Source: Halichondria panicea
Taxonomy: Eukaryota > Porifera > Demospongiae > Suberitida > Halichondriidae
Direction of reading: 5' to 3'
NCBI RefSeq assembly: GCF_963675165.1
Contig: NC_087380.1
Span: 4,021,803-4,085,802 of the forward strand
DNA length: 64,000 bases
This document shows, piece after piece, positions 22,594 to 34,730 of the stretch. Position 1 is the stretch's first letter, and the number at the start of each line of letters is the position of its first letter. Position numbers and translations under genes: made by a program. Under the pieces are notes generated by a model. It saw nothing but the letters and a program-made list of their open reading frames with translations. It had not been told where the DNA came from and did not search any database.

Positions 22594-22854
22594 CACAACA
22601 AAACTTAAAACAAAGACAAGTCCTTTTAATTAATCAATACAAAGATACTACTGTTCAAGCTTCATTCATAGATGCTTCTTTTCTAGTAGCCTAGATATCC
22701 AGCAGGAGCTGTTTCTGCATTCTCCAGAGAAATACAGCTAAAATACAGTGTCCCAGCTTGCCTTGTCAGCTAAATTGAGCTGTAAGGTTTCCCACTTGAA
22801 CGCAGCAATCTGATTGGGCTGCAAATTTCTTGCAGTGGGAACAAAACTGCTACA

Positions 22855-23447
22855 TATACAGGGATTTGAGGAGTTCTTGCAACTGTAATGTCGAGAGCGG
22901 AAGTACCTGTCACGTGAACAGTTACGTAATTATGGCTCATTTCAAACCAATTTTTCTCCAATAAAGCCTTAGGCCTGTTTATTTTGGGAAAAAATCTACC
23001 TATACAGGAGGCTTTGCTCTGCATATAATTAATTATCTGCAAGCCTTTGCACCACAGCTAAAGCTATCCTTGAGCCCAATCGTGAGCTACTACTGTTAGT
23101 CTGCCACACAAACTGTGTATCCAGCTGGAGCTAGCCTAAGAGAGATTTTACTGAGACTAGTGATACACTTTCAACAGCTTACGGGCAGGCTGGGGCAAGT
23201 AGTAGCTCACGAAACGATTAGCATCTCAAGGATAGCTTCAGCTGACAACCTGCTGTGGTGCAAAGCCTTTACCAAAGGCTCTTAGCTTTCTGATGTAAGT
23301 CGATGTTTTCCCAGTTTAACAAAAATGAATAGGCTCTATTGGAGAAAAATTGGTTTGGAATGAGCCAAAATTCAATCTTGTTACCAAGGTTCACGTGACA
23401 GGTACTTCCGCTCTCGACATTACAGTCCTCAAATCCCTGTATGTCAG
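22855..23447. mobile_element. Foldback element with about 250-bp inverted arms
   Basis: The left arm (about 22855-23105) recurs inverted at about 23165-23447. Shared blocks include AATGTCGAGAGCGGAAGTAC, CCAATTTTTCTCCAATA, GCTTTGCACCACAGC and AGCTATCCTTGAG. Arms are imperfect (several indels). No transposase is present. It lies about 160 bases left of the start of the segmental duplication. Confidence 0.75.
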
Positions 23448-23484
23448 TACTGATACCCAAAGCGTTGGTTGGACTCCGCCCAAC

Positions 23485-23592
23485 TAGTTAGAGAGCCGAT
23501 TTTAAAGTAGGCTACCGAAGAGAAAACTAATGTTAAAGCCGATTTTAAAGTAGGCTATCAAAGAGAGCTGATTTTAAAGTAGGCAACCCAGT
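23485..23592. repeat. Three-copy tandem repeat at the duplication edge
   Basis: The motif GATTTTAAAGTAGGC recurs three times at roughly 30-45-base spacing, just left of the duplicated block that begins at about 23610. Confidence 0.75.
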
Positions 23593-23609
23593 AGTGCTCG
23601 GTTACAGCT

Positions 23610-26600
23610 ATAACAGATGAGCAAAAACTTGCAAGTCGCTTCCTGACAGTGATTACCTTAGAAAACTATCAAATAGTTTGCTGATTTGATCGTTCCCCCC
23701 GTTTTTTGCTGATGTACACAGCTACAACTAACTGGCACAAGCTGAGTTCAATCTAGATAAAGTGCAGTATGGCCCATTAAGTGATTGCTGTTCGGACTGC
23801 ATGAAAGAGACTTGGCCGTTATGATTCGTCCGTATATGTCTTACTAGCGCAAGTTTAATTGTGGATGGCATGCATCCAACGTCCTCTGTACATTATGCTG
23901 ATACGAGTGATATATAATTATATCAGCACTGCATGGCTGTGCCTAAAAACTACATTGAGGTTAGAGTTCAACCCCAACATTACGATTCATCATGCCAAAT
24001 GTTTTCATTATTATGCTCAAAATTATGCCAGCATGATGTTTCAAGGCATACATGTATATATACATGGCATTATACGTAATTATACACTGTGGTAAAATTA
24101 TGATTGAAATGACAAAAGTCGGCAGACAATTACTATAATTATATGGACACTTGGTACTAGTGTCATGTAACCTCTAGTAGTATACAGACAAAACTATAAT
24201 AACAAAATTAATTATGTCCACCTGCATGCAGCTATATACAAAAACTAATTACTCGGCTCTACAATGTTCTTGATAATTCTTAATATAGCCTCAGCATGAT
24301 CCTTAGCTTGCTCGGCCTGCTCGCAGTTGTATTTTTCAGCTGGCACAATAGCAGATAGTGGGTAGTTGGGGTCAAGGTAGTAGCTTTCCAAGGATGTGGT
24401 ATGACCGGCAAGTCCACGCGTCTCCCCAGGACGTTCAGACTGTAGGCCGTATGCATGAGTGCTGATGTGGTGAAATTTCATTGAGTTTTCGCTCATACCG
24501 CACACAAAATACTTGCCTCCTTTGAGAGCTTTCTCTGCTACTTGGTATGCCATGAAGCAAACATCAGCACATATCTTTTCCTCATGAATCGCCTCAGTAA
24601 ATAATACAATAAGAGACTTACAGTTAGCCTCAGCTTGCTTTAACCAGCGTCTTCCTTCCGCTGGATTCGTTTCAGGGCGAAGATCTTCCTCTTTAAACCG
24701 TGGCATTTCCGTATTAGCTCCACCCCAGCTAGTACTACTAATCCCTCCTCCCCCTACCTGGGATCGGGACGATGACTCTTGCTCTCTTGTGTAACTTTCT
24801 CTTTGACGCTGCGCTGTTTTGTTGAGATCCTCCCATTGCAGGTTAATATTTTTGTCCACATCTCTTTTTGATATCTCAGAATTTAGAAACTTAAACACCT
24901 CTTCAGTCACAGCTGAATCATCGAGGTTCTTGTCAGGATGCTACTTAAGACAAAGACGTCTAACAGGTTTCCTTCTCTCTTCTTTTGGTAGCTTCCATAT
25001 CTCATCAAGTTGACATAATAGAACATCTTCGATCTTTTTAAGATTCTTGCTCTGCACTTCTTGATGCAAATTAATCGTGTCCATGTCTGTTTCACCCCCA
25101 TATGGTACAACATCTGTCCCTTCTGCAAGAATCTTTTCTTTCTTCAAACCTCTGAGGAATTTGTAGAGCTTAAGTACACCTACTTCGATTCCTTCTTCAT
25201 CATCTTGGTGTGTCAATATTTTGTATTTCATACTGATTCGAGGGATGACATCAAAACTTTCACACCCTTTGGGCAAAATAGGGTACATAACCTCGACGTA
25301 AACAATGAGGTTCTCCATTACTTCATATCCAACAATCTCTCCAGGATGAAATACATTCTCAACTGCTTGATCAAGTCTATGATGCCAGCACTCTGCAACT
25401 TCTTTACCCAGTTTGAACGTGACCTCGCTCATTCTTTCTTCAGTCAGTGGAATTCTATTTACCTCTAAAATATCCTTCACTTCATGGGGATTCTGGACAC
25501 TTAAGAGCTGAACAAGCACATCCTTCAATTTGGGACACACATCATCAGTAATTAGCTGTGGTTGTTCTAGTTTACTTATAATTAGCTGAAATAGTCTGTT
25601 GCACAAAGCCCGTACCACTTGGTGAATATTCTTGGTCAACTGTGAGTCCAGGTATAAGCATCCGTCGGGAGTGTCTCCTGTTGTCTCTAAGTAAAACTTT
25701 GTGTCCAAATTACCAATCAATTTTTGGTTCTCTTTAAAAGTGACAACCATTCGCAAATGGCGAAAGGTTTGTATTGCTGTGCTGGCCAAAAACTCCCTAA
25801 CAATAGATTCTACATTCTGCAGAGGTTGCTTGGCCTTGGTGTAATAGCGCACGCATGCAGAAACTGCCTGTGGCAGAATGTTGTTCATTTCAAACGTTTT
25901 AATCAAATCATTGCCTGCATCTGTATGGTCAATGGGTTCACACTCCGGCTGAACCTTTAAGATACAAACTTTAGATAAGCCGATAGGACGAACAGTGAGT
26001 GACAGCATTTCACAGAAATCTCTCTCGAAAAGTTGGATCTTATTGTCTTTTGTTCTAATCTTTAGAAGGGAATAGCAGGTTTCCTCAAAATGAAATCTGC
26101 CCAAAAATGTGTCAGCATCAACATATAGCAATTGTGTTGAGAGGACTAGTGTTGTGTTATCATTAGGCAAATACAGAGGAGAGAGGGTCTCACTCCCTTT
26201 TGAAACTAAAACACTGGATGATTTAACACTCAGCAACTCAATGAGCTCTTTAATTATTGCAAATACACATTTCCTTGTTTTCTGTTCAAGTACCTACCCA
26301 GCAGAAAGTTCATAGGCTTTTTGAAGAACTAATTGAATGTGATTATAACCAATTGAAGACTCGACTCCAATCTGCTGAAGTATGAACTTTAGACATTCTA
26401 GCTGGCTATCAAGTATTTGAAGGAACGGATGATATTTATCTGTTGAAAATGCACTATAATGCAAGACACTGCAAGGCTTCACAAGGACTATATGATGCTT
26501 GTGTGTCTTCTCGAATGTACTATACACCGGAATGCAATGCATATCTCTCAATAGCTGTATGTGAGCATCGTTAACATCATCCTGTTTTGTTTCTAGCAAT

Positions 26601-28110
26601 GTCAGGTTTTGTACAATCACTGACATAAGTGACATGGCTTGATCATAAGTAGGTATGTTGGAATCTGGATATTGATCAAAGTTTTGAAAGTTGCTGAATC
26701 GTTTCTTAGCACTAATATTCTGCATATTTTTGATTACATGATCAACTGTAGGATCACATGTAATGCCTAGTCTATCTGCTAATAGGCGGTGTTCACTATA
26801 AGTCAACGGACTCCAATTTTCAAGAAGATTAACTATCGGCTTTACAGTCCACAAAAAAGGTGTACAGTTTGTAATGGCAGCTTCACTGAGTTTGGCGAGG
26901 GAGCACATGCGCCTGTTCATCACTATATTGTTTGATCCACATTTTGCGCTACTGATCCATGTCACTTCTGGATGGATTTGAGTAGGCACAAATGGTATCT
27001 CTGCCACTTGATGTAGGAAATAATCGTCACTGTGCCATTTTGCTTCCTTAGCACTGTCAGACGATAAATATTGAAGGAGAACTGTCGAAGTTTTTACAAT
27101 GTCCTTGTGATTTCCTCCTGCAATTTCTTTGCAGAACTCGAGAAACTCAGTGTGATTGACTGTGCACCTCAATCCGAGCTCTTTGAAGAAAGCTAGCCAT
27201 GCAGTCCATGATAGAGAGCTCCTGAAATATTCAGGGAGAAATGAAAAGTGTTTGTGAAAGTAATAAATATGTCGATCTCATGATTGCAGTAGCTGTTAAC
27301 TGGCAGCAATTTGTCTCTACCAATACAGCGGAGTGAACCTAATTTTTTAAGAAATCGTTTAGCCCTTGCTATGTTTTCTATTTCATACTTGGATTTGTTT
27401 TTTAAATTACACTTTTGTCGAGCAAGGTGACTCAATATATCTTAGGTGTTCATAGATCAATAAAGATCTTCTGCCAGTGACAACATTTACTTCAAGTTCC
27501 TCTGGAGCGCCAAAATCTATCCAGGAACCACATCCGTGCAGGAAGACAGTATTTGGAGTGTACCAGAATATCCCGCCTCACAAGCATTGCTTGGCCAGAC
27601 ATATGCAGTTTTACGTTGTAATGCTCTGAAAACGCCATCAACACACTCAAATAGACGAAGATACCTTATAATTTTTTTGGGCTAGAGCTGTTTAAGTCAG
27701 GTAGGAAATCATGATAATAGCAATCATTTCTTTGTCGATTACCACAGATAGGTCCTTAATTCTCAATCTCTTGATTTAAATGGAACAATATTCAGACAAG
27801 ACAAGTAAGCAGAACCAACTACGTTTGTGTCCAAAACTGGTATGCCGATGTGTTGTAGGACCTGGTAAAATTTAAGATATTCCCCACCCTCCTACATAGA
27901 AATGGGAACGATTGGTATAAGAGTGTTCACTGAAAGAATGTAAACTGCCTGTGGTGCTCGGAAGAAGAACCCATTCCTTCAAAATGTGAGGCATATTGAA
28001 ACTGAAAACTGGATCCTCTGAAAAACAATTCTAGTATCTGATTAATAGTTCCCTTCAGACTTCGGGGAAACCGAATTATTCGATTTGTTTTGAGGCAGTT
28101 AGGTAAGTGA
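23610..28110. repeat. Segmental duplication of 182-4780
   Basis: This block repeats the 3' third and 3' flank of the sacsin-like gene in the same orientation. From 23610 to about 27190 differences are scattered single bases only. From about 27200 to 28110 the copy carries many indels and is clearly more diverged from 3770-4780. Homology stops after AGGTAAGTGAT on both sides. Confidence 0.95.
24245..28110 (-). pseudogene. Sacsin-like pseudogene, 5'-truncated copy
   Basis: This is a copy of the C-terminal part (about 1,320 residues) of the sacsin-like protein. A TAG at 26296-26294 replaces a glutamine codon and a TAG at 24943-24941 replaces the tryptophan just before the HPD motif of the J domain. 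Both are single G-to-A changes on the coding strand. Around 27190-27250 the frame is lost by small deletions, and 27400-28110 is broken repeatedly. The HEPN-coding end (24245-24910) is intact as an open frame, but no promoter or start is evident. Confidence 0.93.
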
Positions 28111-28880
28111 TGATCAATTCAGCAGCTCACTTCTCATGACCACCATTCCGTCTGCAAGCGAGTTATTCTTTCCAAATTTTGGGGAGCTGTTACTTTCTTA
28201 CCCATCTGTAGATCCATGTAGTTAGTTTTGTGCAAAATTGTCTTGTGCTTCGTGCAATAGCCACCGATTATAGGTGTCTGACGAAGATGGGTTACTTACT
28301 CTACTGACTAATTTACTAAGATATCTCGATCCCCCAAGAATCTTGGGGCAATTGACGCATGCGCAGACAGTGTATACCAGGCCGTCTTTCTCAATTGAGA
28401 GCGGCCTGGAATCGAGGCTAGACAAATTGCTGTTATGTAACGCACTGCATGTCATGAGGAAAGTTTGTTAATTACGTTAACATTGGAGCATGTATGTCAT
28501 GAATATCATTTTCATTCTAAATTGGCCTTTGTATAAAATGCATTTGAAGGAAGTTGTAATGAAAGCACCGTGGGTGCTGATGCCTCGGTGGAGGTGCCAA
28601 AGCTACATAACATAAAACTACTAATAGCTAGAAACTAAAACTACTAATACACACATTGATTATGATGAACATCTTTAATTTCAATCTCCGAGGCAACTTG
28701 CACACTTTAAAAATTGATCAAGGCCTATTTGGGCACATTTGAAGACGCCACAGTGTGTTGCACTATTGAACTGATTTATCTCAATCACAGATCTATACTA
28801 AAATCTTTGATTGTCCTTTGCATGTGTGAGGGATATTAGTTACTATGTAGTAGTAACATCATCATTTAATACAGATATTC
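28111..28880. other. Intergenic, with a partial TAGCCTCG-family end
   Basis: The sequence CGGCCTGGAATCGAGGCTAG at 28402-28423 is a terminus of the TAGCCTCG family, with CCAGGCCG inverted about 25 bases before it. A fragment of the family A right end lies at 28560-28600 (AAAGCACCGTGGGTGCTGAT). Nothing else is recognised. Confidence 0.5.
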
Positions 28881-28883
28881 CAT

Positions 28884-28992
28884 AATGGGGATTGGTGTGG
28901 AGTTGTGGAGAGCTCGTATTGGGTTGTTCAATGGTGGAAGAGGAGGGCGGCCACGTAAAGTTTCCCCAACTCACCGGACGCTTACTGTATTT
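28884..28992 (+). other. Possible 5' exon (MGIGVELWRARIGLFNGGRG)
   Basis: An ATG at 28884 opens a 36-codon frame with a tryptophan-arginine-rich start and a GGRGGRPRK basic stretch. It lies upstream of the Death-fold-like exon at 30542 on the same strand. I cannot name the family and see no certain donor. Confidence 0.25.
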
Positions 28993-29095
28993 GTATTGGT
29001 TTCACCTTGATTTTTAGGATGGGAGCAATACTCCTCTTCTTTTCTCTTCTCCTACTATTGGCTTGGAAATGTAGCTAGAATTAAACCCTGGACCT

Positions 29096-30404
29096 TATGG
29101 GGGGTGATCAGTGCCAAAACCTCCAGCTCTTTTATTTAGTACTAAAATCATTTGCATAGTGAAGTTCTACATACAAATGATACTCTCATTTGCATGGGGA
29201 AGTTCTACATACAAATGATACTCTCATTTACATGGTGAAGTTCTACATACAAATGATACTCTCATTTGCATGGGGAAGTTCTACATACAAATGATACTCT
29301 CATTTACATGGTGAAGTTCTACATACAAATGATACTCTCGTTTGCATGGTGAAGCTCTACATACAAATGATATACTCTCATCTGCATGGTGAAGTTCTAC
29401 ATACAAATAATACTCTCGTTTGCATGGTGAAGCTCTACATACAAATGATACTCTCGCATTTGCATAGTTAATTTGCTAAACTGGAAACTACTCCCCTTTT
29501 CACGTAAGAAAAGGCTCAGGGGAGAGAGTAATTTTTTTAACTCCGTTATTGGACACGCCCACTTATGTGACCAAAAAGGATTGCCACATGAGTGGGCGTG
29601 TCCAACACGTAGTTGATATGTTAATTAAAATGTCCGTCTATACTATAATATTAATTGTGTCCTCCTTCAATATGCCACTATAAATTTACAGTTGTCCTAT
29701 AGGGGCATGCGTGAAGAATGTCACGCTCCCACAATGTTAACTCAGGCATGTACTATTTCTGTTGCTATATTATAGCCTCGAGTATAAAATACATTTCTGA
29801 CGGTCTGGGATCAAAGCTGAATAAACACCCACACATTATGTAGTTATAGTGGTTTGTTCTAATTGTATTCCAACCTTCCCTTTTTCATCCGAGCCCTTCC
29901 TTATAGATGAAAAAGGGAGTGATTTCAAGTCAATGCAAATATATATGAGAGTGTCATTGTAAAACTAACAAAGCTTATCATTTGCCATGCAGCGTTATTA
30001 TTTTGTATGTAGAACTTCTCATTTGTATGTAGAACTTTCATCGTATGTAGAACTTCACCATGCAAATAAGAGTATCATTTGTATGTAGAACTTCACCATG
30101 CAAATAAGAGTATCATTTGTATGTAGAACTTCACCATGCAAATAAGAGTATCATTTGTATGTAGAAAATCACCATGCAAATAAGAGAGAGCGTGTCATTT
30201 GTATGTAGAACTTCACCATGCAAACAAGAGAGAGCGTGTCATTTGTATGTAGAACTTCACCATGCAAATGAGAGTATCATTTGTATATAGAACTTCACAT
30301 GCAAATAAGAGAGAGCGTGTCATTTGTATGTAGAACTTTACCATGCAAATAATTTTAGTACTAAATAAAAAGAACTGGAGGTTTTGGCGCTAATCACCCC
30401 CCAT
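29096..30404. mobile_element. Foldback element with inverted minisatellite arms
   Basis: The ends are ATGGGGGGTGATCAGTGCC on the left and the inverted GGCGCTAATCACCCCCCAT on the right, followed inward by AAAACCTCCAG and ATTTAGTACTAAAAT on both sides. Then come tandem 38-40-base units containing GAAGTTCTACATACAAATGA, about 8 on the left (29150-29465) and the same unit inverted about 9 times on the right (30000-30350). The 530-base centre has two more hairpins (29552-29606 and 29878-29920) and no gene. GGACCT lies just outside both ends. Confidence 0.88.
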
Positions 30405-30541
30405 AGGACCTGGATTGGGTAAGGGTTTCTTGTGATTTTATGTTTCATTATAGTTTCTTTACACGATATCTAGATACTGTTCTGACTATCTCTAACCTAC
30501 TTGAGGTGTATCAGACATCCAGGAATACTAGTCTGATGTAG

Positions 30542-30834
30542 TTCAACTTGGGTCTGGCGTTGAAGCTAAACTATAACGTCTTAACCAACTTTCGGGATAT
30601 GTATCGTGGTGACAATGATGTGTGCTTGCGTGAGGCCCTGGCTTATCGACTGCAGTCAGGTGGTCCTCTAACTTGGGGAGGTATATGTACTGCTCTCAGG
30701 CACTCTACAGTGGAGAGAAATGATGTAGCTACAGAGATAGAGGAAAACATAGTTCAAAGTGAGTGGCTGCTTTATAAGTCTTGGCATTGAAATACAACAT
30801 GTTACATGCAGGTAGAGAGAGAGAACAACATGAG
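30542..30834 (+). CDS. Death-fold-like domain exon plus micro-exon (partial gene)
   Basis: Exon 30542-30758 follows TGATGTAG and ends at A/GTGAGT; a 23-base exon 30812-30834 joins in phase (ends GAG/GTAAAT). The 72 residues (LGLALKLNYNVLTNF, then LTWGGICTALRHSTV) have the spacing of a Death-superfamily domain: a leucine-rich first helix, a TW motif, and an AL-x-x-V last helix. Such domains are abundant in sponge innate-immunity proteins. No partner domains are found nearby, so the gene is partial or broken. Confidence 0.5.
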
Positions 30835-31680
30835 GTAAATTGTAAAATTATAGGCATCATGCATATCTGTAAGAATTATGTGTTAATACTATGTCTCGTT
30901 ATGATCCACTACTGATCTTGTATTATTAGTTGCCGTTAAGCTGCACATACAACATAAGAATCTGTCACACCAAATACTGATCCCCCAGATTTGGACCAAT
31001 GCATGGGTTCATATTTTGGACCACATTTCATGGATCATATTTTTCTCTGTGGATGATACTTACATAGTTAAGTTTAAACACCTATATTTCTAACATCAAC
31101 CGACCAATCGTCAGTGAATGTGTTCCCAAACTAGATCAGTTATCTAACAAAAAAAAACAAAAAATGCTCAACCTGAGCACTGAAGTGCTATAATTAACCG
31201 TCGGCTATTGACATGACAGACTAAATAACCAGAGGAGTGTTCAGTATAGTAATAAAGAAGCAACACACTACAATTCTACTTTTAATAGATACCGGTAAAG
31301 GATCACTTCAGCAAATAATTATGGAGATTTACCTCGAATAAAGGTCGCGTGTAGAGCTGTTCAAGCGTCTTAGCTTTTGCTCGCTTTTATAAGTTTTAAC
31401 ATCGAAATATCTGCCACTATTAAAACGAGTGTTGCAAGCGTGCGCTTGCTAATGCCTATCGCAATGTTTTTGCTTTCACTCAAAAGTATTAGTGTTATAG
31501 AAGAGGTAAATAATTTGCGATGTGCTTTTTGATTGTTTCACAAGAATGGGGTGTCCACAGTTAATTGTGCATACTGATCGTCTTAAATGGCCTGTAGCCA
31601 AACAGTGGGAACAAATAGTCAGTAGTCTGTGAGATAAGTATTAAAGACAGAATTAAATCAATCACAGAAAGTAGTACAGT
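30835..31680. other. Intergenic, nothing recognised
   Basis: No open frame of note, no clear repeat and no RNA gene were seen. Confidence 0.5.
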
Positions 31681-32100
31681 GGAACCTCCATTAACGACCA
31701 CCTCCGAAGAGCAACCACACGCTATATAACGGCCAAGAGCTCAGGTCCGGATTGAAACTACAATGACTTCAATATATGTAAAGCAACCTCTCAGGAGCGA
31801 CCACCTCTCTACTCCGTATAACGAGCAGCTTTCTAGTCTCCAACTAGCTTTAGCAATGGAAAATAACCTCCCAGAACGGACAGCCACACCCAGAATTAGC
31901 AGAAAATTATTGCTGAGATAGCATTATTTTGCACAATCGTGAAAACCTGGCTGTAGCTTGTCTCTACAGCCTTTTCAAAGCTTGTATGAGCTAAAGAAGA
32001 GAATCATTTGCAGCAAAAAGTGACTCATAGAAAGTACATAGCTGGCAATCGAAACCTCCCAAGGAAGACCACCTCTCTATAACGGGCAAAAGGCTGTTCC
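31676..32100. mobile_element. Degraded pogo/Tigger-like fragments
   Basis: TACAGTGGAACCTCCATTAA at 31676 has the form of a pogo/Tigger end, and a related AACCTCCCAAGGAAGACCAC lies at 32055. No matching inverted end was found, so this looks like broken pieces. Confidence 0.4.
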
Positions 32101-32129
32101 CCAATAGTGTCCGTTTTGGTTTGTGGCTT

Positions 32130-32440
32130 ACCAGGACCTCAACAGAGAAGAAAATTGATACTGCTAGGACCTGGGGTTCAAAATGGATTCTCTTACACGT
32201 GGTATGGGACGCCTCAAGGTTCAGGGGAGGTGAAATATCATCAACTTGCAAGCTATGCCACTCCGCTGCTGAGGATGCGATGCACTTCCTATTGGTCTGC
32301 CCAGCTCTCCAGAGTACCATGCAGGGAAATGTTGCTATCCCAGAGTACCAGGGAAATGTTGCCCCCCCCCCTACACCGTTTGCCTACACCTCCTCTCCAA
32401 ACCTAATAACAGGAGCACATTACAGAAGGAGCGTCTAACC
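32130..32440 (+). mobile_element. LINE 3' fragment with zinc-knuckle-like C terminus
   Basis: The frame contains CKLCHSAAEDAMHFLLVCPA, the Cys-x2-Cys-His-Cys arrangement found at the C terminus of many LINE polyproteins. The same phrase MHFLLVCPALQS is at 35690-35728 on the minus strand, so this is a piece of the same family. No reverse transcriptase is attached. Confidence 0.7.
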
Positions 32441-32443
32441 ATA

Positions 32444-33640
32444 GATAGTAGAGGAGAGGGATTGGAAACGCATGCGTGGGACTCAGTACAATTTCGGCCC
32501 ATCCGTGTCTCGCCTACGCCCACGCAATGCTGTAGCGGTAACTGAAGCAAGGCATATTTTTAGAAGGACAGAGAAGTGCCTTGGCCTCAGGGATATTGCA
32601 CAGGGCTATGCCAGTTAGTACTATGCTCTTAGTACCTAGTATAGTTGTAACCTTAACCTAGAAGTGTCTACTAAAGGAGTTTCATGAGTTTTTTTAAGCT
32701 TTCCTTGACTGGCTGAGGATTGTGGGATTTTTTTATCTCTCCAAAAAGAAGTACAGCCTGTTTGAGATTGAAGACAAGTACAGTGGTATGTTAAGTGTTT
32801 TTTAAATGTAGCAACTTTGTGATTGACTCTCCATGGTAGTATTTGCTGACAAATTTATTATCACACTCATGACTTTCACTTGTGGGATTTTGTGGAAGTG
32901 TAGGTGTTGAAGTAGCAAATGTATATAGGCTAGAAGTGACCCTTTAATGTTACTACATGCTATTGTACACTTTATTTGTAGTTATACGAATGGATCGGCA
33001 AGTTTTTTGGGGAAGAGTTATGAGAGAATAAACGACGGAAGTGTCAGTTGTGGAAGACCCAAGGTAACTGTTATCTCAAACTGATACTGTTTTTAATCTC
33101 AGATTGTGTGCATCTGATGATGCTTCTTCAGAGTTTACATCGGCAGACTGTAGCACGTTCACTGAACCACTATATACCAAAGAGGACGTTCAAGAAAATT
33201 GCATCATTATTTCTGTCTTTACATCACAAGTAGACATACAATAATTATGTTAAATTGTTTGTATAATGAATTGTTTATGATCTAGATCTATAAAAGAGAA
33301 GTTAACATGTTCTTGAACTTCTATTAACACTGTGTCTGATCCCACTGTAAACTATTTCATACAATGGCGAAAACTCCTCTAATACTAACTTCTGAAACAC
33401 GAATGGAAGCTAGTAGCCTAACTTGATCCTAGTAGCCTTCCTGCCTGTCTCATGTCTCTTTCTGGCTAGTCAGTAGTAGCCTTCCTGCCTGTCTTTTGGC
33501 TGTTAAAGATTAAAATACTAAAATTATCATAGGACAAAGGTCAATTTCTAGTGACGGAGGCAGGAAAGGAAGAAATTTAACCGTGACACGCATGGGCCGG
33601 GCATTTACGTATGCGTTTCCAATTCCTCTACTAGGTCTAA
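32444..33640. mobile_element. Possible MITE with CATAGA...GGATTGGAAACG ends
   Basis: TAGTAGAGGAGAGGGATTGG at 32447 is inverted at about 33611-33635 (GCGTTTCCAATTCCTCTACTA). The sequence between holds no confident gene. Similar ends bracket 60792-61331. Confidence 0.4.
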
Positions 33641-33642
33641 CT

Positions 33643-34730
33643 TAGCCTCGATCCCAGGCCGAGTTTTCGCTTTTATAACGGTTAGGCGAACAACTGGGCC
33701 TGGTACTAGTTGTCTGCGCATGCGTCAAATTTTCATTGTATATTTGTGGTCGGCAAAAATATTTAATAAATCAATAATAGAAATTTGTACACAGAAAATG
33801 CACAGAGTGAGTACACAAAAGATGCACATAGGGAGCTGCTTCACAAAGGCCTGGGGAGTTGCCAGTTGTGCTGCAGCACAATTACAGTGACCCAGGGCAA
33901 CTTCAGGATGATTGAATGCCTTCAAATTACGTTTCAAAAAGATTTAGCAGGCTGCTGGACTTCTCTGATTCTAGGCCCCAACTCGTAACTCATTGCTTGA
34001 GAAAACGTAGATTCTCTTGATGTCTCTGAGCTACCCAGCAACGCTCGAATGAGCAGGTCATACTCCAGTCCTGTGTCTGTGAGTATAGGACAATATTAAA
34101 AGAAACCAAAGACGGTTAAACCCTTACCTCAAACTGTCCAGTCTCGTCCATTAGTATAGCCAAGAGGAGCACTGTTGGGATAGCTGGATATTAGCCATTG
34201 CTCCTGTACAGAGAAGTAGACATTTTAAATACGTGTAGATCTATACATATTAAATTTCTCGGTTATAGTGTCATTGTCGACGAGCTGATGATGGCAGCAC
34301 CAAGTTCTCTAGCTCACACTCTTCACTTGATCCACCATATTAATGATGAAACTATAGTCTACCTACATTCTTGCCAAACATGAACAAGACTTGATAGCAT
34401 AGCCGGCCATAGGGCCCACACAAAAATATCTGACCTTAACAAGCTTGACAAAGCTTTATACCTCTTCCCTTGTTGTTCAGTCTTCAGAATAAGCTTCAGA
34501 GAAGAGAGAAGCTTCAGCTAAGAGCCATTCCAATCGATTCCAATAATGATAAAACGGGAACTGACTTCTAGTACACGATAGTACACGAATATAAATGTCA
34601 CGAAAGTGAACGAGAATATCCATTCGTCAGAATCTGACGAACGATTGACGCATGCGCAGACAACTAGTACCAGGCCCAGTTGTTCGCCTAACCGTTATAA
34701 AAGCGAAAACTCGGCCTGGGATCGAGGCTA
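33643..34730 (-). mobile_element. Mutator-like mini-element, copy 1, with exon-like cargo
   Basis: The termini are TAGCCTCGATCCCAGGCCG and its inverse; inverted repeats extend about 88 bp (through ACAACTAGTACCAGG). The exact 9-bp sequence GGTCTAACT flanks both ends (33634-33642 and 34731-34739), which is the Mutator superfamily signature. No transposase is present. On the minus strand the centre shows a donor GAG/GTAAGG near 34130 and an acceptor TACTCACAG near 34077, a 51-bp intron, followed by an open segment (TGLEYDLLIRALLGSS...). The same arrangement is in 56392-57650. Confidence 0.85.

Noticed and set aside
22329-22601. Minus-strand 90-codon frame
   Set aside because: It is the shadow of the plus-strand frame at 22321-22593; neither has a recognised family.
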